The notes under the pieces are model-generated. The model worked only from the letters and a program-made list of their open reading frames with translations. It did no database searches and was not told the DNA's origin. Positions 8,105 through 16,862 of a stretch of 64,000 nucleotides of DNA are shown here, in pieces. Location of the stretch: assembly GCF_009696065.1 (NCBI RefSeq), contig NZ_VUMS01000007.1, positions 1 through 64,000 on the forward strand. The letters run 5' to 3'. The position numbers and the translations under genes were made by a program. Each line of letters starts with the position of its first letter. Positions within the stretch are counted from its first letter, which is position 1. The stretch comes from Oliverpabstia intestinalis. GTDB taxonomy: Bacteria; Bacillota; Clostridia; Lachnospirales; Lachnospiraceae.

Positions 8105-8560
8105 TTATTTGTCTTTTTTTGCGATTTTGTTTTTCATTCTCCGGAAGAACTTTTCCTTCTGTTTTGGCTGTTCCAGAGGACCTCTGACACCGCGGACATC
8201 TGTGATATAGATACCACTGATTGTAGCTTTCACTTCTTTTTTCAATGGGATCAGATCGAAAATCTTCTCGTCAGCAACCATCGTCATAATTCTCGGACCG
8301 ATCTTTGCTTTTACGATGGGAAGTTTTGTTCTGCGCATCAGCTTCGGCGTCTGATCGATTACCATCTGCGGGAGTCCGGATTCTTTGATCCGAAGTCTCT
8401 TCTTATCAATGATCAACATATTGACGGTCTGTTTTGCAGCCTCAATCTGTGCCTGATTTTCCTCCTGCTTTTTCTGTGCACGTTTGCCAAGAAAATAAAG
8501 GACAACCAGTACGGCAATCAAAATCACTAAAATAATTAATAATACCTGCCAGACTTTCAT
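8105..8560 (-). CDS. Hypothetical membrane-anchored basic protein
   Basis: The 151-residue protein starts with one hydrophobic segment (about residues 5-23), followed by a charged, glutamine-rich helix and a basic C-terminus. I do not recognise the family. The start at 8560 is chosen because GAGGAAAAG precedes it; ten more codons upstream are open but lack a ribosome site. Topology suggests an N-terminal anchor with a cytoplasmic tail. It is transcribed towards the bidirectional terminator at 8053-8100. Confidence 0.7.
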   Translation of the reverse strand: MKVWQVLLIILVILIAVLVVLYFLGKRAQKKQEENQAQIEAAKQTVNMLIIDKKRLRIKESGLPQMVIDQTPKLMRRTKLPIVKAKIGPRIMTMVADEKIFDLIPLKKEVKATISGIYITDVRGVRGPLEQPKQKEKFFRRMKNKIAKKDK

Positions 8561-8702
8561 ACTTTTCCTCCTGTCCTGTGATACAAGCACGAATCCATCA
8601 TTCCATGCCTGTCTATTTTATCACTGATATGGGCAAAAGGCAATCAGAATCGGGGAAAATCTCAGGAAAATCCGATTTTGCTATGGCTTTCAAACGGATT
8701 CA

Positions 8703-8711
8703 TGCTATAAT
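8703..8711 (+). promoter_or_regulatory. Extended -10 promoter for the deacetylase-like pair
   Basis: TGCTATAAT (TG, one base, TATAAT) is a textbook extended -10. No good -35 hexamer lies 17 bp upstream, which is normal for this class. It is 130 bp before the gene at 8842, giving a long 5' leader. Confidence 0.5.
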
Positions 8712-8841
8712 ATCTGGTAGGTATCAGCTTTTTTTTAAAGAGATAAGAACTGACCTGGATGGAGAAATAACCGGATGGAATCAGGAAACCACAGAGACCG
8801 CCGGAAGAACCATACAAAAGTCTAAATAAAGGAGTAAAAAA

Positions 8842-10317
8842 ATGAGTCAGGAACAAAAGAAAAGACCACCCATGACGGAAGAAGAAAGACAGAGGCGAAT
8901 CGAACGGCTTCGGAGAGAACGCAGAAGAAAAAGACGTCAGCAGGCGATGATCATGCGTGCCGCAGTTCTTGGTGTGCTGATCCTGATCCTGATCGGATCC
9001 ATCGCACTGGTATCTGCTCAGGCGCGCCGTTCAAAAGCGAAAAAAGCGGAAGAAAAAGCGAAACAGGAGAAACTGATCCAGGAGGAAGAGGCAAAAAACA
9101 AACAGCGTAAGGAATCCATCGATCAGGCAGATGTTATGGCACAGGGATATGATTATGACGGTGCGATTGAACTGTTAAAATCTCTGGATAATTATGACAA
9201 AGATGCGGATATCGTGGCGAAGATCGCAGGCTATGAAGCGGACAAATCTACGCTGGTAGCGGTCAACATGAACGAGATCACTCATGTTTTCTATCATTCA
9301 CTGGTTGTAGATCCGGAGCGGGGGTTTGCCGGCAATGACAGTGCAGCAGCCGGATTCAAGCAGTGGATGACAACGGTAGACGAATTTAACAAAATCACAC
9401 AGGCGATGTATGACAATGGCTATGTGCTGATCGATCTTCATGATATGGTAACAGAGACGACAGATGAGAACGGAACGGTTCATTTTACCACGAATCAAAT
9501 TATGCTTCCGGAAGGAAAAAAACCGTTTGTATTATCGCTGGATGACCTGTCTTACTATCACAGTTATGACGGTCGCGGTGTCGCTTCAAAAATAGTACTG
9601 GACGAGAACGGGAAACCGACCTGTGAGTATATCCAGGCTGACGGAACTACCGTAACCGGTGCATACGACTGTATTCCTCTGCTGGATCAGTTTCTGGAAG
9701 AACATCCGGACGGTGCATACCATGGAGCAAGGGGAACGATCGCACTGACAGGATACAATGGTATTCTGGGATATCGTACCGATATTGCTTATAAGACAAG
9801 AGAGAATCTGACAGCAGATCAGCAGGCATGGCTGGATGCCCATCCGGATTTTGATTATGACAAAGAATGTGAAGAAGCAAAAAAAGTAGCAGATGCTATC
9901 AAAGCAGACGGATGGAAGTTCGCCAGTCATACCTGGGGACATATCCGGATCGGTGATGCAAGTCTTGAGAGTATCCAGAAAGATACAGAGAAATGGCTCA
10001 GCTATGTAGCACCGTTAGTCGGCGGCACAGATACGATTATTTTTGCTCATGGACAGGATCTTGCAGACTGGCATGATTATTCCAGTGATAATGAAAAGTT
10101 CACATATCTGAAGAGCCAGGGATTTAATTTCTTCTGCAATGTGGATTCTTCACAGTATTTCTTACAGATCCGTGATAATTATGTGCGTCAGGGAAGACGA
10201 AACCTGGATGGTTACCGTCTGTGGAACGATGTCCACGGAGAGAAAAACCGAACCAGTGATCTGTTTGATGCGACACAGATTCTGGATCCGGCGCGTACGG
10301 ATATGCCGTCATTATAA
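8842..10317 (+). CDS. Membrane-anchored polysaccharide deacetylase-like protein
   Basis: The 491-residue protein has a strongly basic cytoplasmic N-terminus (residues 7-35), one membrane segment (about 40-60), a charged coiled stretch (60-95) and an extracytoplasmic NodB-like domain (about 145-470). The metal-site motifs are recognisable: a Asp-Asp pair in LSLDDLS (D234, D235) and His-x-x-x-His in SHTWGH (H363, H367). By family analogy it may remove acetyl groups from a cell-surface glycan. AAAGGAG precedes the ATG. The adjacent gene at 10378 is a diverged tandem paralogue. Substrate is unknown and the first motif is atypical (no TFDDG). Confidence 0.75.
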   Translation: MSQEQKKRPPMTEEERQRRIERLRRERRRKRRQQAMIMRAAVLGVLILILIGSIALVSAQARRSKAKKAEEKAKQEKLIQEEEAKNKQRKESIDQADVMAQGYDYDGAIELLKSLDNYDKDADIVAKIAGYEADKSTLVAVNMNEITHVFYHSLVVDPERGFAGNDSAAAGFKQWMTTVDEFNKITQAMYDNGYVLIDLHDMVTETTDENGTVHFTTNQIMLPEGKKPFVLSLDDLSYYHSYDGRGVASKIVLDENGKPTCEYIQADGTTVTGAYDCIPLLDQFLEEHPDGAYHGARGTIALTGYNGILGYRTDIAYKTRENLTADQQAWLDAHPDFDYDKECEEAKKVADAIKADGWKFASHTWGHIRIGDASLESIQKDTEKWLSYVAPLVGGTDTIIFAHGQDLADWHDYSSDNEKFTYLKSQGFNFFCNVDSSQYFLQIRDNYVRQGRRNLDGYRLWNDVHGEKNRTSDLFDATQILDPARTDMPSL

Positions 10318-10377
10318 AAGGATACAAGGATAAGATGAACGGTGCGGGAATGAAACCGTTACATATAAGGAAAGAAC

Positions 10378-11721
10378 ATGAATGATACAACACGACAGAA
10401 AGTAAAAGAATCGCCTGAGGAGCGCAAACGCCGGATACGCAGACAGCGTATGATTCAGGAACGGCGCCGCAGACACCGGAGAAAAGCACTGATTCTGAGG
10501 GGAATCCTTGTGTTGATCTTTGTACTGATACTTGTGGGGATCGGCTCCGCCGTTTCCTGCGGAGTAAAAAAGTACAGGCAGTCAGCAGCCGGGAAAAAAG
10601 ATTCAAAAAAACAGGAAACCCAGGTGACAGAAGAAACTGTGCAGATGGAAGCGGTGGATCTTAAGAAGGTTCTCCATCTGTCTTTCGAAAGTCTGATCGC
10701 GGATACCGATCAGGCTTTCGGACAGGAAGACAGCAGTGCCGCAACGACACTGGATCAGACCCGCGTGACGGTGGATGAGTTCAACGCCATGCTGGGGCAG
10801 TTGTATGAAGAAGGATATGTGCTGGTGCGGTTTTCTGATCTTGCAGCGGTCAATGAAGATGGGGCGATGGAGGCCAAAAAGCTGATGCTGCCATCCGGGA
10901 AAAAACCGTTGCTGTTATCAGAGACGAATGTGAATTATGATCTGGAACTGTCCGGACAGGGTCTGGCATCCAGGCTGGTACTGGATGGCAACGGAGCACT
11001 TACCTGTGAACGTCAGGCTTCAGATGGCAGTACTGTGACAGGAGCCTTTGATGTGGTTCCGTGTGTGGAGGCATTTATTCAGGAACACCCGGACTTTTCC
11101 AATAATGGAGCCAGAGGGATCCTGGGACTTACCGGATATAACGGAATTCTTGGTTATCGGACGGATGATGCTCTGGCAACATCAACGGATAACCGTTATG
11201 CGGCGAAATATGGAGTATTTGATACAGCAGCAGAAAAAGAGGCGGCAGCGCCTGTGATCGAAGCTCTGAAAAGTGCCGGATGGGAGTTTGCCTGTAATGG
11301 ATATGATGGAACCAATTATGGCAGTGATGAAGAGGCCGTATCTGCGGATCTTACAAAATGGAACGAAAGTGTGGGAACACTTGTGGGAAACACCACGATT
11401 CTGTTGTTTCCGTCCGGTACAGACAGCCGTGGATGGAAAGCATATGATGAGTCGGATCCGGTATATCAGATACTGAAAAAACAGGGATTTCTGTATTATG
11501 GCAGCATGGATATCAGCGGAACAAAAACACAGTTGACGGAGCAGTATCTCCGATGCAGCTATATGAATGTGGATGGTTACCGGATGTATCAGGATCTGTA
11601 TAAGGATGCCGGGCGTTTTACGGGGATTCTGGATTTTCAGGAAATCTATGACAGCAAACGACCGATGGCAGCGAATGAAACAGATACACAGGCTACAGGC
11701 GGAGAAGATGAAAAAGCCTGA
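10378..11721 (+). CDS. Tandem deacetylase-fold paralogue lacking active-site residues
   Basis: The 447-residue protein has the same architecture as its upstream neighbour: basic N-terminus, membrane segment (about 40-60) and extracytoplasmic domain sharing blocks such as LTGYNGILGYRTD (251-263). The catalytic positions have changed. LSLDDL of the neighbour reads LSETNV here (about 180-185), and SHTWGH reads CNGYDG (about 306-311), so both the Asp pair and the two metal-binding His are gone. It is therefore likely to be a non-catalytic binding or scaffold protein. It follows the first paralogue by 60 bp with its own AAGGAAAG ribosome site. Confidence 0.75.
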   Translation: MNDTTRQKVKESPEERKRRIRRQRMIQERRRRHRRKALILRGILVLIFVLILVGIGSAVSCGVKKYRQSAAGKKDSKKQETQVTEETVQMEAVDLKKVLHLSFESLIADTDQAFGQEDSSAATTLDQTRVTVDEFNAMLGQLYEEGYVLVRFSDLAAVNEDGAMEAKKLMLPSGKKPLLLSETNVNYDLELSGQGLASRLVLDGNGALTCERQASDGSTVTGAFDVVPCVEAFIQEHPDFSNNGARGILGLTGYNGILGYRTDDALATSTDNRYAAKYGVFDTAAEKEAAAPVIEALKSAGWEFACNGYDGTNYGSDEEAVSADLTKWNESVGTLVGNTTILLFPSGTDSRGWKAYDESDPVYQILKKQGFLYYGSMDISGTKTQLTEQYLRCSYMNVDGYRMYQDLYKDAGRFTGILDFQEIYDSKRPMAANETDTQATGGEDEKA

Positions 11722-11820
11722 AAAAAATGTGAAATCTGGCAGATATACTTTTCATTTAAAGAAAAATATGATATAAACAAAAGGTATTGTGCCTGTTAAT
11801 GGGATGAAAATGGAGGATTT

Positions 11821-13014
11821 ATGAAGAAAAGAGCGATAATGATCAGCATGCTTCTGGTAATGGCACTTTCCGTAACCGGATGCAGTCAGAAGACAGCTAC
11901 AAAAGATAAGGATACAAAAACAGAAGAGACAGCCAAGACAGATGACGCGGAAGAGACAGAGTCCGACAACACGGAGGATACTTCCGAAGATACACCAACA
12001 ACCGCAGAGCTGATGGCAGGTATCGATGTGGAAAAATGTGTGACACTCGGTGACTATAAAGGTGTGACCGTAGAAAAGACCATCCAGTCTGTAACGGACG
12101 AAGATGTACAGAATGAGATCGATAACGCGCTGGCAAACTATCCGGTGGAAGTAGACCAGGCTGCAAAAGAAGGTGACACAGTAAATATCGACTATGTAGG
12201 TAAGATCGACGGAGAAGAATTTGACGGAGGAAGTGATCAGGGAGCAGATCTGAAACTGGGTTCCGGAAAGTTCATCGATGGTTTTGAAGACGGATTGATC
12301 GGTGCAAGAAAAGGGGAGACCCGTACGCTGAATCTGACTTTCCCGGAAGATTATACACAGGATCTTGCCGGAAAGGCTGTAGAATTTACCGTTACAGTCA
12401 ATGCGGTGAAAGAGCCGTTAAGCGAGCCTACGGATCAGTGGGTGGCAGACAATATCGAAGGATATGACAATCTAGCAGACTATAAAGCAGGTATCCGTTC
12501 AGAACAGGAAGAGAGCAATGAACAGACAGCAGAGAATCAGGTTCGTTATGCCGCATGGACACAGGTGATCGACAATTGTACCATCAATGAATATCCGGAG
12601 ACACTGGTTGAAGTCGGAAAAAAACTGTATGAGCAGCAGGTGGAGACTTATGCAAAGTATGCAGGAATGGAACTGGATGCTTATATTGAGTCCTCCGGAC
12701 TGACACAGGAAGAATATCAGTCCAATATGGAAGAGTACGGTAAGAACGTAGCAGCGCAGGCACTGGTATGCCAGGCAATCTGTGACAAAGAAGGATTTGC
12801 CATCGGTGATGACGATTATCAGAAAGCTCTGCAGGATATGCTGACAGAATATGGATGTACCGAAGACGAACTGATCCAGACTTATGGTCAGGATAATGTA
12901 GAACAGAGCATCATGCTGAACCGTGTCAGTAATCTGATCCTGGAAAATGCAAATGTGACAGAAGTACAGGCTGACAGCAGTGCGGACAGCTCCTCAGATG
13001 ACAGTGGGAACTAA
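11821..13014 (+). CDS. Exported trigger-factor-like peptidyl-prolyl isomerase lipoprotein
   Basis: The 397-residue protein carries a lipoprotein signal (lipobox LSVTGC, Cys21), an acidic linker (25-60), then a FKBP-type isomerase domain of the trigger factor kind (INYVGKIDG-like VNIDYVGKIDGEEFDGG, about 122-138) and a trigger-factor-like C-terminal helical region (about 200-375). Ordinary trigger factor is cytoplasmic and starts with a ribosome-binding domain, which is missing here. The likely role is folding of exported proteins at the outer face of the membrane. TGGAGG precedes the ATG. Confidence 0.85.
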   Translation: MKKRAIMISMLLVMALSVTGCSQKTATKDKDTKTEETAKTDDAEETESDNTEDTSEDTPTTAELMAGIDVEKCVTLGDYKGVTVEKTIQSVTDEDVQNEIDNALANYPVEVDQAAKEGDTVNIDYVGKIDGEEFDGGSDQGADLKLGSGKFIDGFEDGLIGARKGETRTLNLTFPEDYTQDLAGKAVEFTVTVNAVKEPLSEPTDQWVADNIEGYDNLADYKAGIRSEQEESNEQTAENQVRYAAWTQVIDNCTINEYPETLVEVGKKLYEQQVETYAKYAGMELDAYIESSGLTQEEYQSNMEEYGKNVAAQALVCQAICDKEGFAIGDDDYQKALQDMLTEYGCTEDELIQTYGQDNVEQSIMLNRVSNLILENANVTEVQADSSADSSSDDSGN

Positions 13015-13046
13015 TGTTTTGCATTAAGAATAAGCATAGATTACAG

Positions 13047-13086
13047 AAAAAGAGAGAAAGCCCGGTTGCTTTTTCTCTTTTTTTTG
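13047..13086 (+). terminator. Intrinsic terminator
   Basis: AGAGAAAGC pairs with GCTTTTTCTCT (one bulge) and is followed by a run of Ts. It ends the transcript of the trigger-factor-like lipoprotein gene. Confidence 0.7.
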
Positions 13087-13207
13087 CATGTGCATATCAA
13101 TAATCGGGCCGCTGAACTGATTTTGATGATATCCCGGGCTTGAAGTAAATGTCGATTCGAGGTAAAATAAGACACAGCGATAATTGTATATACAGGAGGA
13201 GAAGACA

Positions 13208-13645
13208 ATGGAATTAGCAGTATTACAAAAAGACATGGTGACAGCTATGAAAGCGAAAGACAAAGTAAGAAAAGAGGCTATTTCTTCTTTGATTTCCGCA
13301 GTAAAAAAAGTAGCGATCGATGAAGGTCACAGAGATGATATAAAACCGGAACTGGTAGATCAGGTAATTTTAAAAGAACTGAAAACAGTAAAAGAACAGA
13401 TCGACACCTGCCCTGCAGAACGTACCGATCTGATCGAAGAGTACCGGACTCGTTACAATATTATTAATGAATATGCTCCGCAGCTGATGTCTGCAGAAGA
13501 GGTGAAAATCTGTCTGCAGGAAAAATTTGCAGAGGTTCTGGCAACGAAAAATAAAGGACAGATCATGAAAGCTGTCATGGGAGAACTGAAAGGCAAAGCT
13601 GACGGTAAGGTTATTAACCAGGTAGTGGGGGAACTGTGTAAATAA
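13208..13645 (+). CDS. GatB/YqeY domain-containing protein
   Basis: The 145-residue cytoplasmic protein belongs to the YqeY family, a stand-alone helical domain related to the C-terminus of the GatB amidotransferase subunit. Typical helices are seen, such as LQKDMVTAMKAKDKVRKEAISS at the N-terminus and the C-terminal GQIMKAVMGELKGKADGKVINQ. The start at 13208 is preferred because AGGAGGAG ends 6 bp before it. A tRNA-related role is assumed for the family but unproven. A macrodomain gene follows after 27 bp. Confidence 0.88.
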   Translation: MELAVLQKDMVTAMKAKDKVRKEAISSLISAVKKVAIDEGHRDDIKPELVDQVILKELKTVKEQIDTCPAERTDLIEEYRTRYNIINEYAPQLMSAEEVKICLQEKFAEVLATKNKGQIMKAVMGELKGKADGKVINQVVGELCK

Positions 13646-13672
13646 CCGAATAAGGCGGGAGGATTTGTTATT

Positions 13673-14203
13673 ATGGGAAAATTTAAGATTGAAATGGGCG
13701 ATATTACCACCTATGCGGTAGACGGAATTGTGAATGCTGCCAACACAACGCTTCTTGGAGGAGGCGGGGTAGACGGTGCGATTCACCGGGCAGCAGGACC
13801 GGAATTGCTGGAGGAATGCAAGACGTTAGGCGGATGTGATACCGGTAAGGCCAAGATTACCAAAGGGTACAATCTGCCGGCACATTATGTGCTTCATACG
13901 CCGGGACCTATCTGGCATGGTGGATATAATTATGAGGATGTGCTGCTGCAGGGGTGTTATGAGTACTGCCTGAAACTGGGAGAACAGTATGGTCTCAAGA
14001 CAATTGCATTTCCATCGATCAGTACAGGGGTGTACGGCTATCCGGTGGAAGAGGCAGCGAAGATCGCGGTGCGGACAATCTGTGATTTTCTGAAATGGAC
14101 ACAGGTAGTGGAAGAAGTGACCATGGTGTGTCACGGTGAAGGTACCTGGAAGGTATATCAGGAAGCGTATCGGGAGTATCAGGCTGCTGAGAGCGGAAAG
14201 TAG
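13673..14203 (+). CDS. Macrodomain protein, ADP-ribosyl hydrolase type
   Basis: The 176-residue protein is a single macrodomain of the YmdB/MacroD type. Diagnostic motifs are [22 protein letters not shown] (residues 19-40), with the Asn and Gly-rich loop that bind ADP-ribose, and the phosphate-binding loop STGVYGYP (about 121-128). Members hydrolyse O-acetyl-ADP-ribose or remove ADP-ribose from proteins. GGGAGG lies before the ATG. Physiological substrate cannot be read from the sequence. Confidence 0.9.
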   Translation: MGKFKIEMGDITTYAVDGIVNAANTTLLGGGGVDGAIHRAAGPELLEECKTLGGCDTGKAKITKGYNLPAHYVLHTPGPIWHGGYNYEDVLLQGCYEYCLKLGEQYGLKTIAFPSISTGVYGYPVEEAAKIAVRTICDFLKWTQVVEEVTMVCHGEGTWKVYQEAYREYQAAESGK

Positions 14204-14304
14204 AAAGAATGAAACGGGCAGAGAGGAGTATGTACAGCGGGGACTGTGCAGGACTTCATCTGTCCGCTTTTTACACAGCAAAACTATGGGAGGTTTTTGG
14301 GAAG

Positions 14305-15693
14305 ATGAAAAAGTCATATGAGATGGACATGTGTACCGGTCCATTATTGAAGAAACTGCTGATCTTTGCGGTTCCTTTGATCTTGTCCGGGGTACTGCAG
14401 CTGTTGTTTAATGCTGCAGATATTGTAGTAGTGGGAAAATTTGCGGGAAGTCATGCACTTGCCGCAGTGGGATCTACAGGTGCGCTGATCAACCTGTTTA
14501 CCAATGTGTTTATCGGTTTTTCCATTGGTACTAATGTACTGGTTGCCCAGTATTTTGGGGCAAAAGATGAACAGAACATCCAGGATACCGTACATACCTC
14601 GATGGCGATTGGCATCATCGGCGGAATTTTTCTGATTGTGGCAGGTATGATTTTTGCACCGATGATGCTGGAACTGATGGCAACACCGGAGGAAGTGCTG
14701 GGACAGGCTGCATTATATATCCGGATATATTTTATCGGTATGCCGGCGATGCTGATCTATAACTTTGGGGCGGCGGTGCTGCGTGCCATCGGAGACACCA
14801 GAAGACCGCTGTATTATCTGCTGGAGGCAGGTGTGGTCAATGTGATTCTGAATCTGATTTTCGTGATCGGATTTCAGATGGGAGTTGCAGGTGTCGCTAT
14901 CGCGACCGTAGTTTCACAGTGTATATCAGCGGCACTTATCGTACGTTGTCTGATGAAAAGTGAGGGAATGTACCGGTTGTATCTGAAACGGATCCGGATT
15001 CACAAAGAGAAGATGATCCGTATTATCCAGATCGGACTTCCTGCCGGGTTGCAGGGAGCGATTTTTTCAATCTCTAACGTGTTGATCCAGTCATCCATCA
15101 ACTCTTTCGGAGCGATTGCTATGGCGGGCAATACGGCAGCCGGTAACATAGAGGGATTTGTTTATGTTTCCATGAATGCTATTTACCAGACGGCACTGAG
15201 CTTTGTCAGTCAGAATGTGGGAGCCGGTCAGCAGAAGCGGATTCCCAAAATTTCCATATACTGTATGGCAATTGTATTTACTGTCGGACTTGCGCTTGGT
15301 ACACTGGCATATCGTTGCGGAGGTACCTTGCTTGGCATCTATTCGTCCGATCCGGAAGTGATCGCATATGGTCTGGATCGTATGAAGGTTATCTGCCAGA
15401 TTTATTTTCTCTGCGGAATGATGGACGTGGCGGTAGGTATTCTGCGAGGTATGGGATATTCCATCATGCCGATGCTGGTATCTCTTGCAGGCGCCTGTGG
15501 ACTGCGAATCGTGTGGATCTTTACTGTCTTTGTATGGAAACATTCACTGTTTGTCCTGTACCTGTCGTATCCGATTACCTGGATCATCACATTGAGTGTT
15601 CATCTGATCTGCTTTGCAGTAGTATGGAAAAGAAAAAAAGGGATCTGGGCGACCGTAAAACCGCATCCGGATCTTGGAAAAACGGAGGAATAA
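14305..15693 (+). CDS. MATE family efflux transporter
   Basis: The 462-residue protein has 12 hydrophobic segments and begins with the MATE-typical LLKKLLIFAVPLILSGVLQLLFNAADIVVVG region. MATE pumps export cationic drugs or metabolites using Na+ or H+. An in-frame ATG at 14209 would add 32 residues of unlikely sequence. The start at 14305 has GGGAGG upstream and gives the normal family length. The next gene starts 1 bp after this stop, so the two are co-translated. Substrate is unknown. Confidence 0.9.
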   Translation: MKKSYEMDMCTGPLLKKLLIFAVPLILSGVLQLLFNAADIVVVGKFAGSHALAAVGSTGALINLFTNVFIGFSIGTNVLVAQYFGAKDEQNIQDTVHTSMAIGIIGGIFLIVAGMIFAPMMLELMATPEEVLGQAALYIRIYFIGMPAMLIYNFGAAVLRAIGDTRRPLYYLLEAGVVNVILNLIFVIGFQMGVAGVAIATVVSQCISAALIVRCLMKSEGMYRLYLKRIRIHKEKMIRIIQIGLPAGLQGAIFSISNVLIQSSINSFGAIAMAGNTAAGNIEGFVYVSMNAIYQTALSFVSQNVGAGQQKRIPKISIYCMAIVFTVGLALGTLAYRCGGTLLGIYSSDPEVIAYGLDRMKVICQIYFLCGMMDVAVGILRGMGYSIMPMLVSLAGACGLRIVWIFTVFVWKHSLFVLYLSYPITWIITLSVHLICFAVVWKRKKGIWATVKPHPDLGKTEE

Positions 15694-15694
15694 C

Positions 15695-15952
15695 ATGCGT
15701 CTGAAAAAAATACAGGAAGCGCTGAAAACAAAGAATATTATATTTACCTATACAGAAGAGGACAATTGCGGAAGTCTTGATTTTCAGTTCCGTGGACTGC
15801 GGTATCATATCTGGGAATTTGTGGACGGTGACATCTGGGGCGTGGAGACAAATGTATATCACGCCGGAAAAAGTGAGGATATTACCGGAGATTACGAAAA
15901 AGAGATCAGCGAACTGATCTTAAGCTGGCCGGATATGGCGATTCCGGGATAA
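15695..15952 (+). CDS. Small hypothetical protein downstream of the MATE pump
   Basis: The 85-residue acidic soluble protein is built of strands and helices (YHIWEFVDGDIWGVETNVYHAG in the middle). I do not recognise a named domain, but the pattern looks like a conserved small protein. The ATG at 15695 has GGAGGAATAAC before it and begins immediately after the MATE stop. Coupled expression with the transporter is likely. No function can be proposed. Confidence 0.65.
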   Translation: MRLKKIQEALKTKNIIFTYTEEDNCGSLDFQFRGLRYHIWEFVDGDIWGVETNVYHAGKSEDITGDYEKEISELILSWPDMAIPG

Positions 15953-16013
15953 ATCTAAAGCAGGTATTTTTGCAGCGGACAGAGGCTTTGGAGAAGTAAG
16001 AAGTGTATAGTTA

Positions 16014-16082
16014 CAAAAAAACAGATTCGATTCAAAGTGGATATTTCTCAGAAAGTATCCGGTTTGAGTCGAATCTGTTTTT
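16014..16082. terminator. Intrinsic terminator with long stem
   Basis: AAAACAGATTCGATTCAAA pairs with TTTGAGTCGAATCTGTTTTT (one mismatch), giving a strong stem with a T-run. It ends the MATE unit. It lies in the 413-bp gap 15953-16365, whose remainder is the repeat copy at 16087-16268 and a half-repeat at 16302-16320. Confidence 0.85.
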
Positions 16083-16086
16083 GATT

Positions 16087-16268
16087 GTAACTGTTCAGTA
16101 CCTTCACAGTTACGAGCCAAAATGCATTTAAACGATAAAAACACGCTTTGCGAGTTTTTATCGTTATCGCGGCACTCCTCAAGGTTCCGTGCAAGCACGG
16201 ACTTTGACTCGTTGCTCGCGTAAATCACCTTCGGTGATGGCATTTTGGCTTGTATGTCTCGGGATTTT
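16087..16268. repeat. Right, inverted copy of the 182-bp MITE-like repeat
   Basis: It is identical to the reverse complement of 1-182. The 27-nt palindrome occupies 16087-16113 and the 136-bp unit with 11-bp terminal inverted repeats occupies 16115-16250. The two copies face each other across about 16 kb, so recombination between them would invert the whole segment. Confidence 0.9.
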
Positions 16269-16301
16269 GACATATTCATGTCAAAACACCTCGCGGGACA
16301 G

Positions 16302-16320
16302 TGTCTACTGAATAGTTACT
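16302..16320. repeat. Half-copy of the small palindrome family
   Basis: GTGTCTACTGAATAGTTAC matches the CTACTGAATAGTTA half seen again at 39524-39540 and, inverted, the GTAACTATTCAATAG at 3244. It sits just outside the 182-bp repeat. Confidence 0.55.
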
Positions 16321-16365
16321 TTTGATTTACATAAATAACGGACTAAAATCCGTGTTTACAGAAAA

Positions 16366-16746
16366 TTACTCATCAACAACTTCCAGTACATCCATCGGAC
16401 ATGCTTTTGCACAGATGCCGCAGGCAATACATTTGGATGCCGGGTTGCCCTCTGTTTTTACAATCAGACCAAATGGACAGGCTTCTGCACATTTGCCACA
16501 GCCGGTACATTTTTTCTTGTTGATCATATAAACACCCTTTGGATTCTGTGTGATTGCACCTTCCGGACAGGCTTCCGCACATTTGCCGCACTGTGGGCAG
16601 GCCATTGGACGAACAGATTTTTTCTCTACGATCTGGATGCAGGATTTGTCCGGGTCGAATTCTTTATAGAAAGACTCGGAACAGGCTCTGACACATGCCA
16701 GACATGCCATACAGGTACTGCCTTTTTTTACTTTCAGTTTCTTCAT
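16366..16746 (-). CDS. Four-cluster 4Fe-4S ferredoxin-type protein
   Basis: The 126-residue protein has four CxxCxxCxxxC sets: C12/15/18/22, C50/53/56/60, C80/83/86/90 and C106/109/112/116, each of the last three followed by Pro. It can therefore bind up to four [4Fe-4S] clusters and act as an electron-transfer protein in the cytoplasm. No partner oxidoreductase is adjacent. GGAGGATACG precedes the ATG on the minus strand. The three Pro-ending sets are classical ferredoxin pairs; the first set is more divergent. Confidence 0.9.
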   Translation of the reverse strand: MKKLKVKKGSTCMACLACVRACSESFYKEFDPDKSCIQIVEKKSVRPMACPQCGKCAEACPEGAITQNPKGVYMINKKKCTGCGKCAEACPFGLIVKTEGNPASKCIACGICAKACPMDVLEVVDE

Positions 16747-16862
16747 AGTATCGTATCCTCCGCTTTATCAGTAATGTTACCGAGAAATATTCTCAATAAT
16801 ATTATTGTACAGCAAACGGTAAGAAAGTAAAGAGAAAGTTAGTGAAAATCGTTTAAAAATAG

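Noticed and set aside
8578-8829. 83-codon frame before the deacetylase-like gene
   Set aside because: It crosses the extended -10 promoter and has no ribosome site or recognisable protein pattern.
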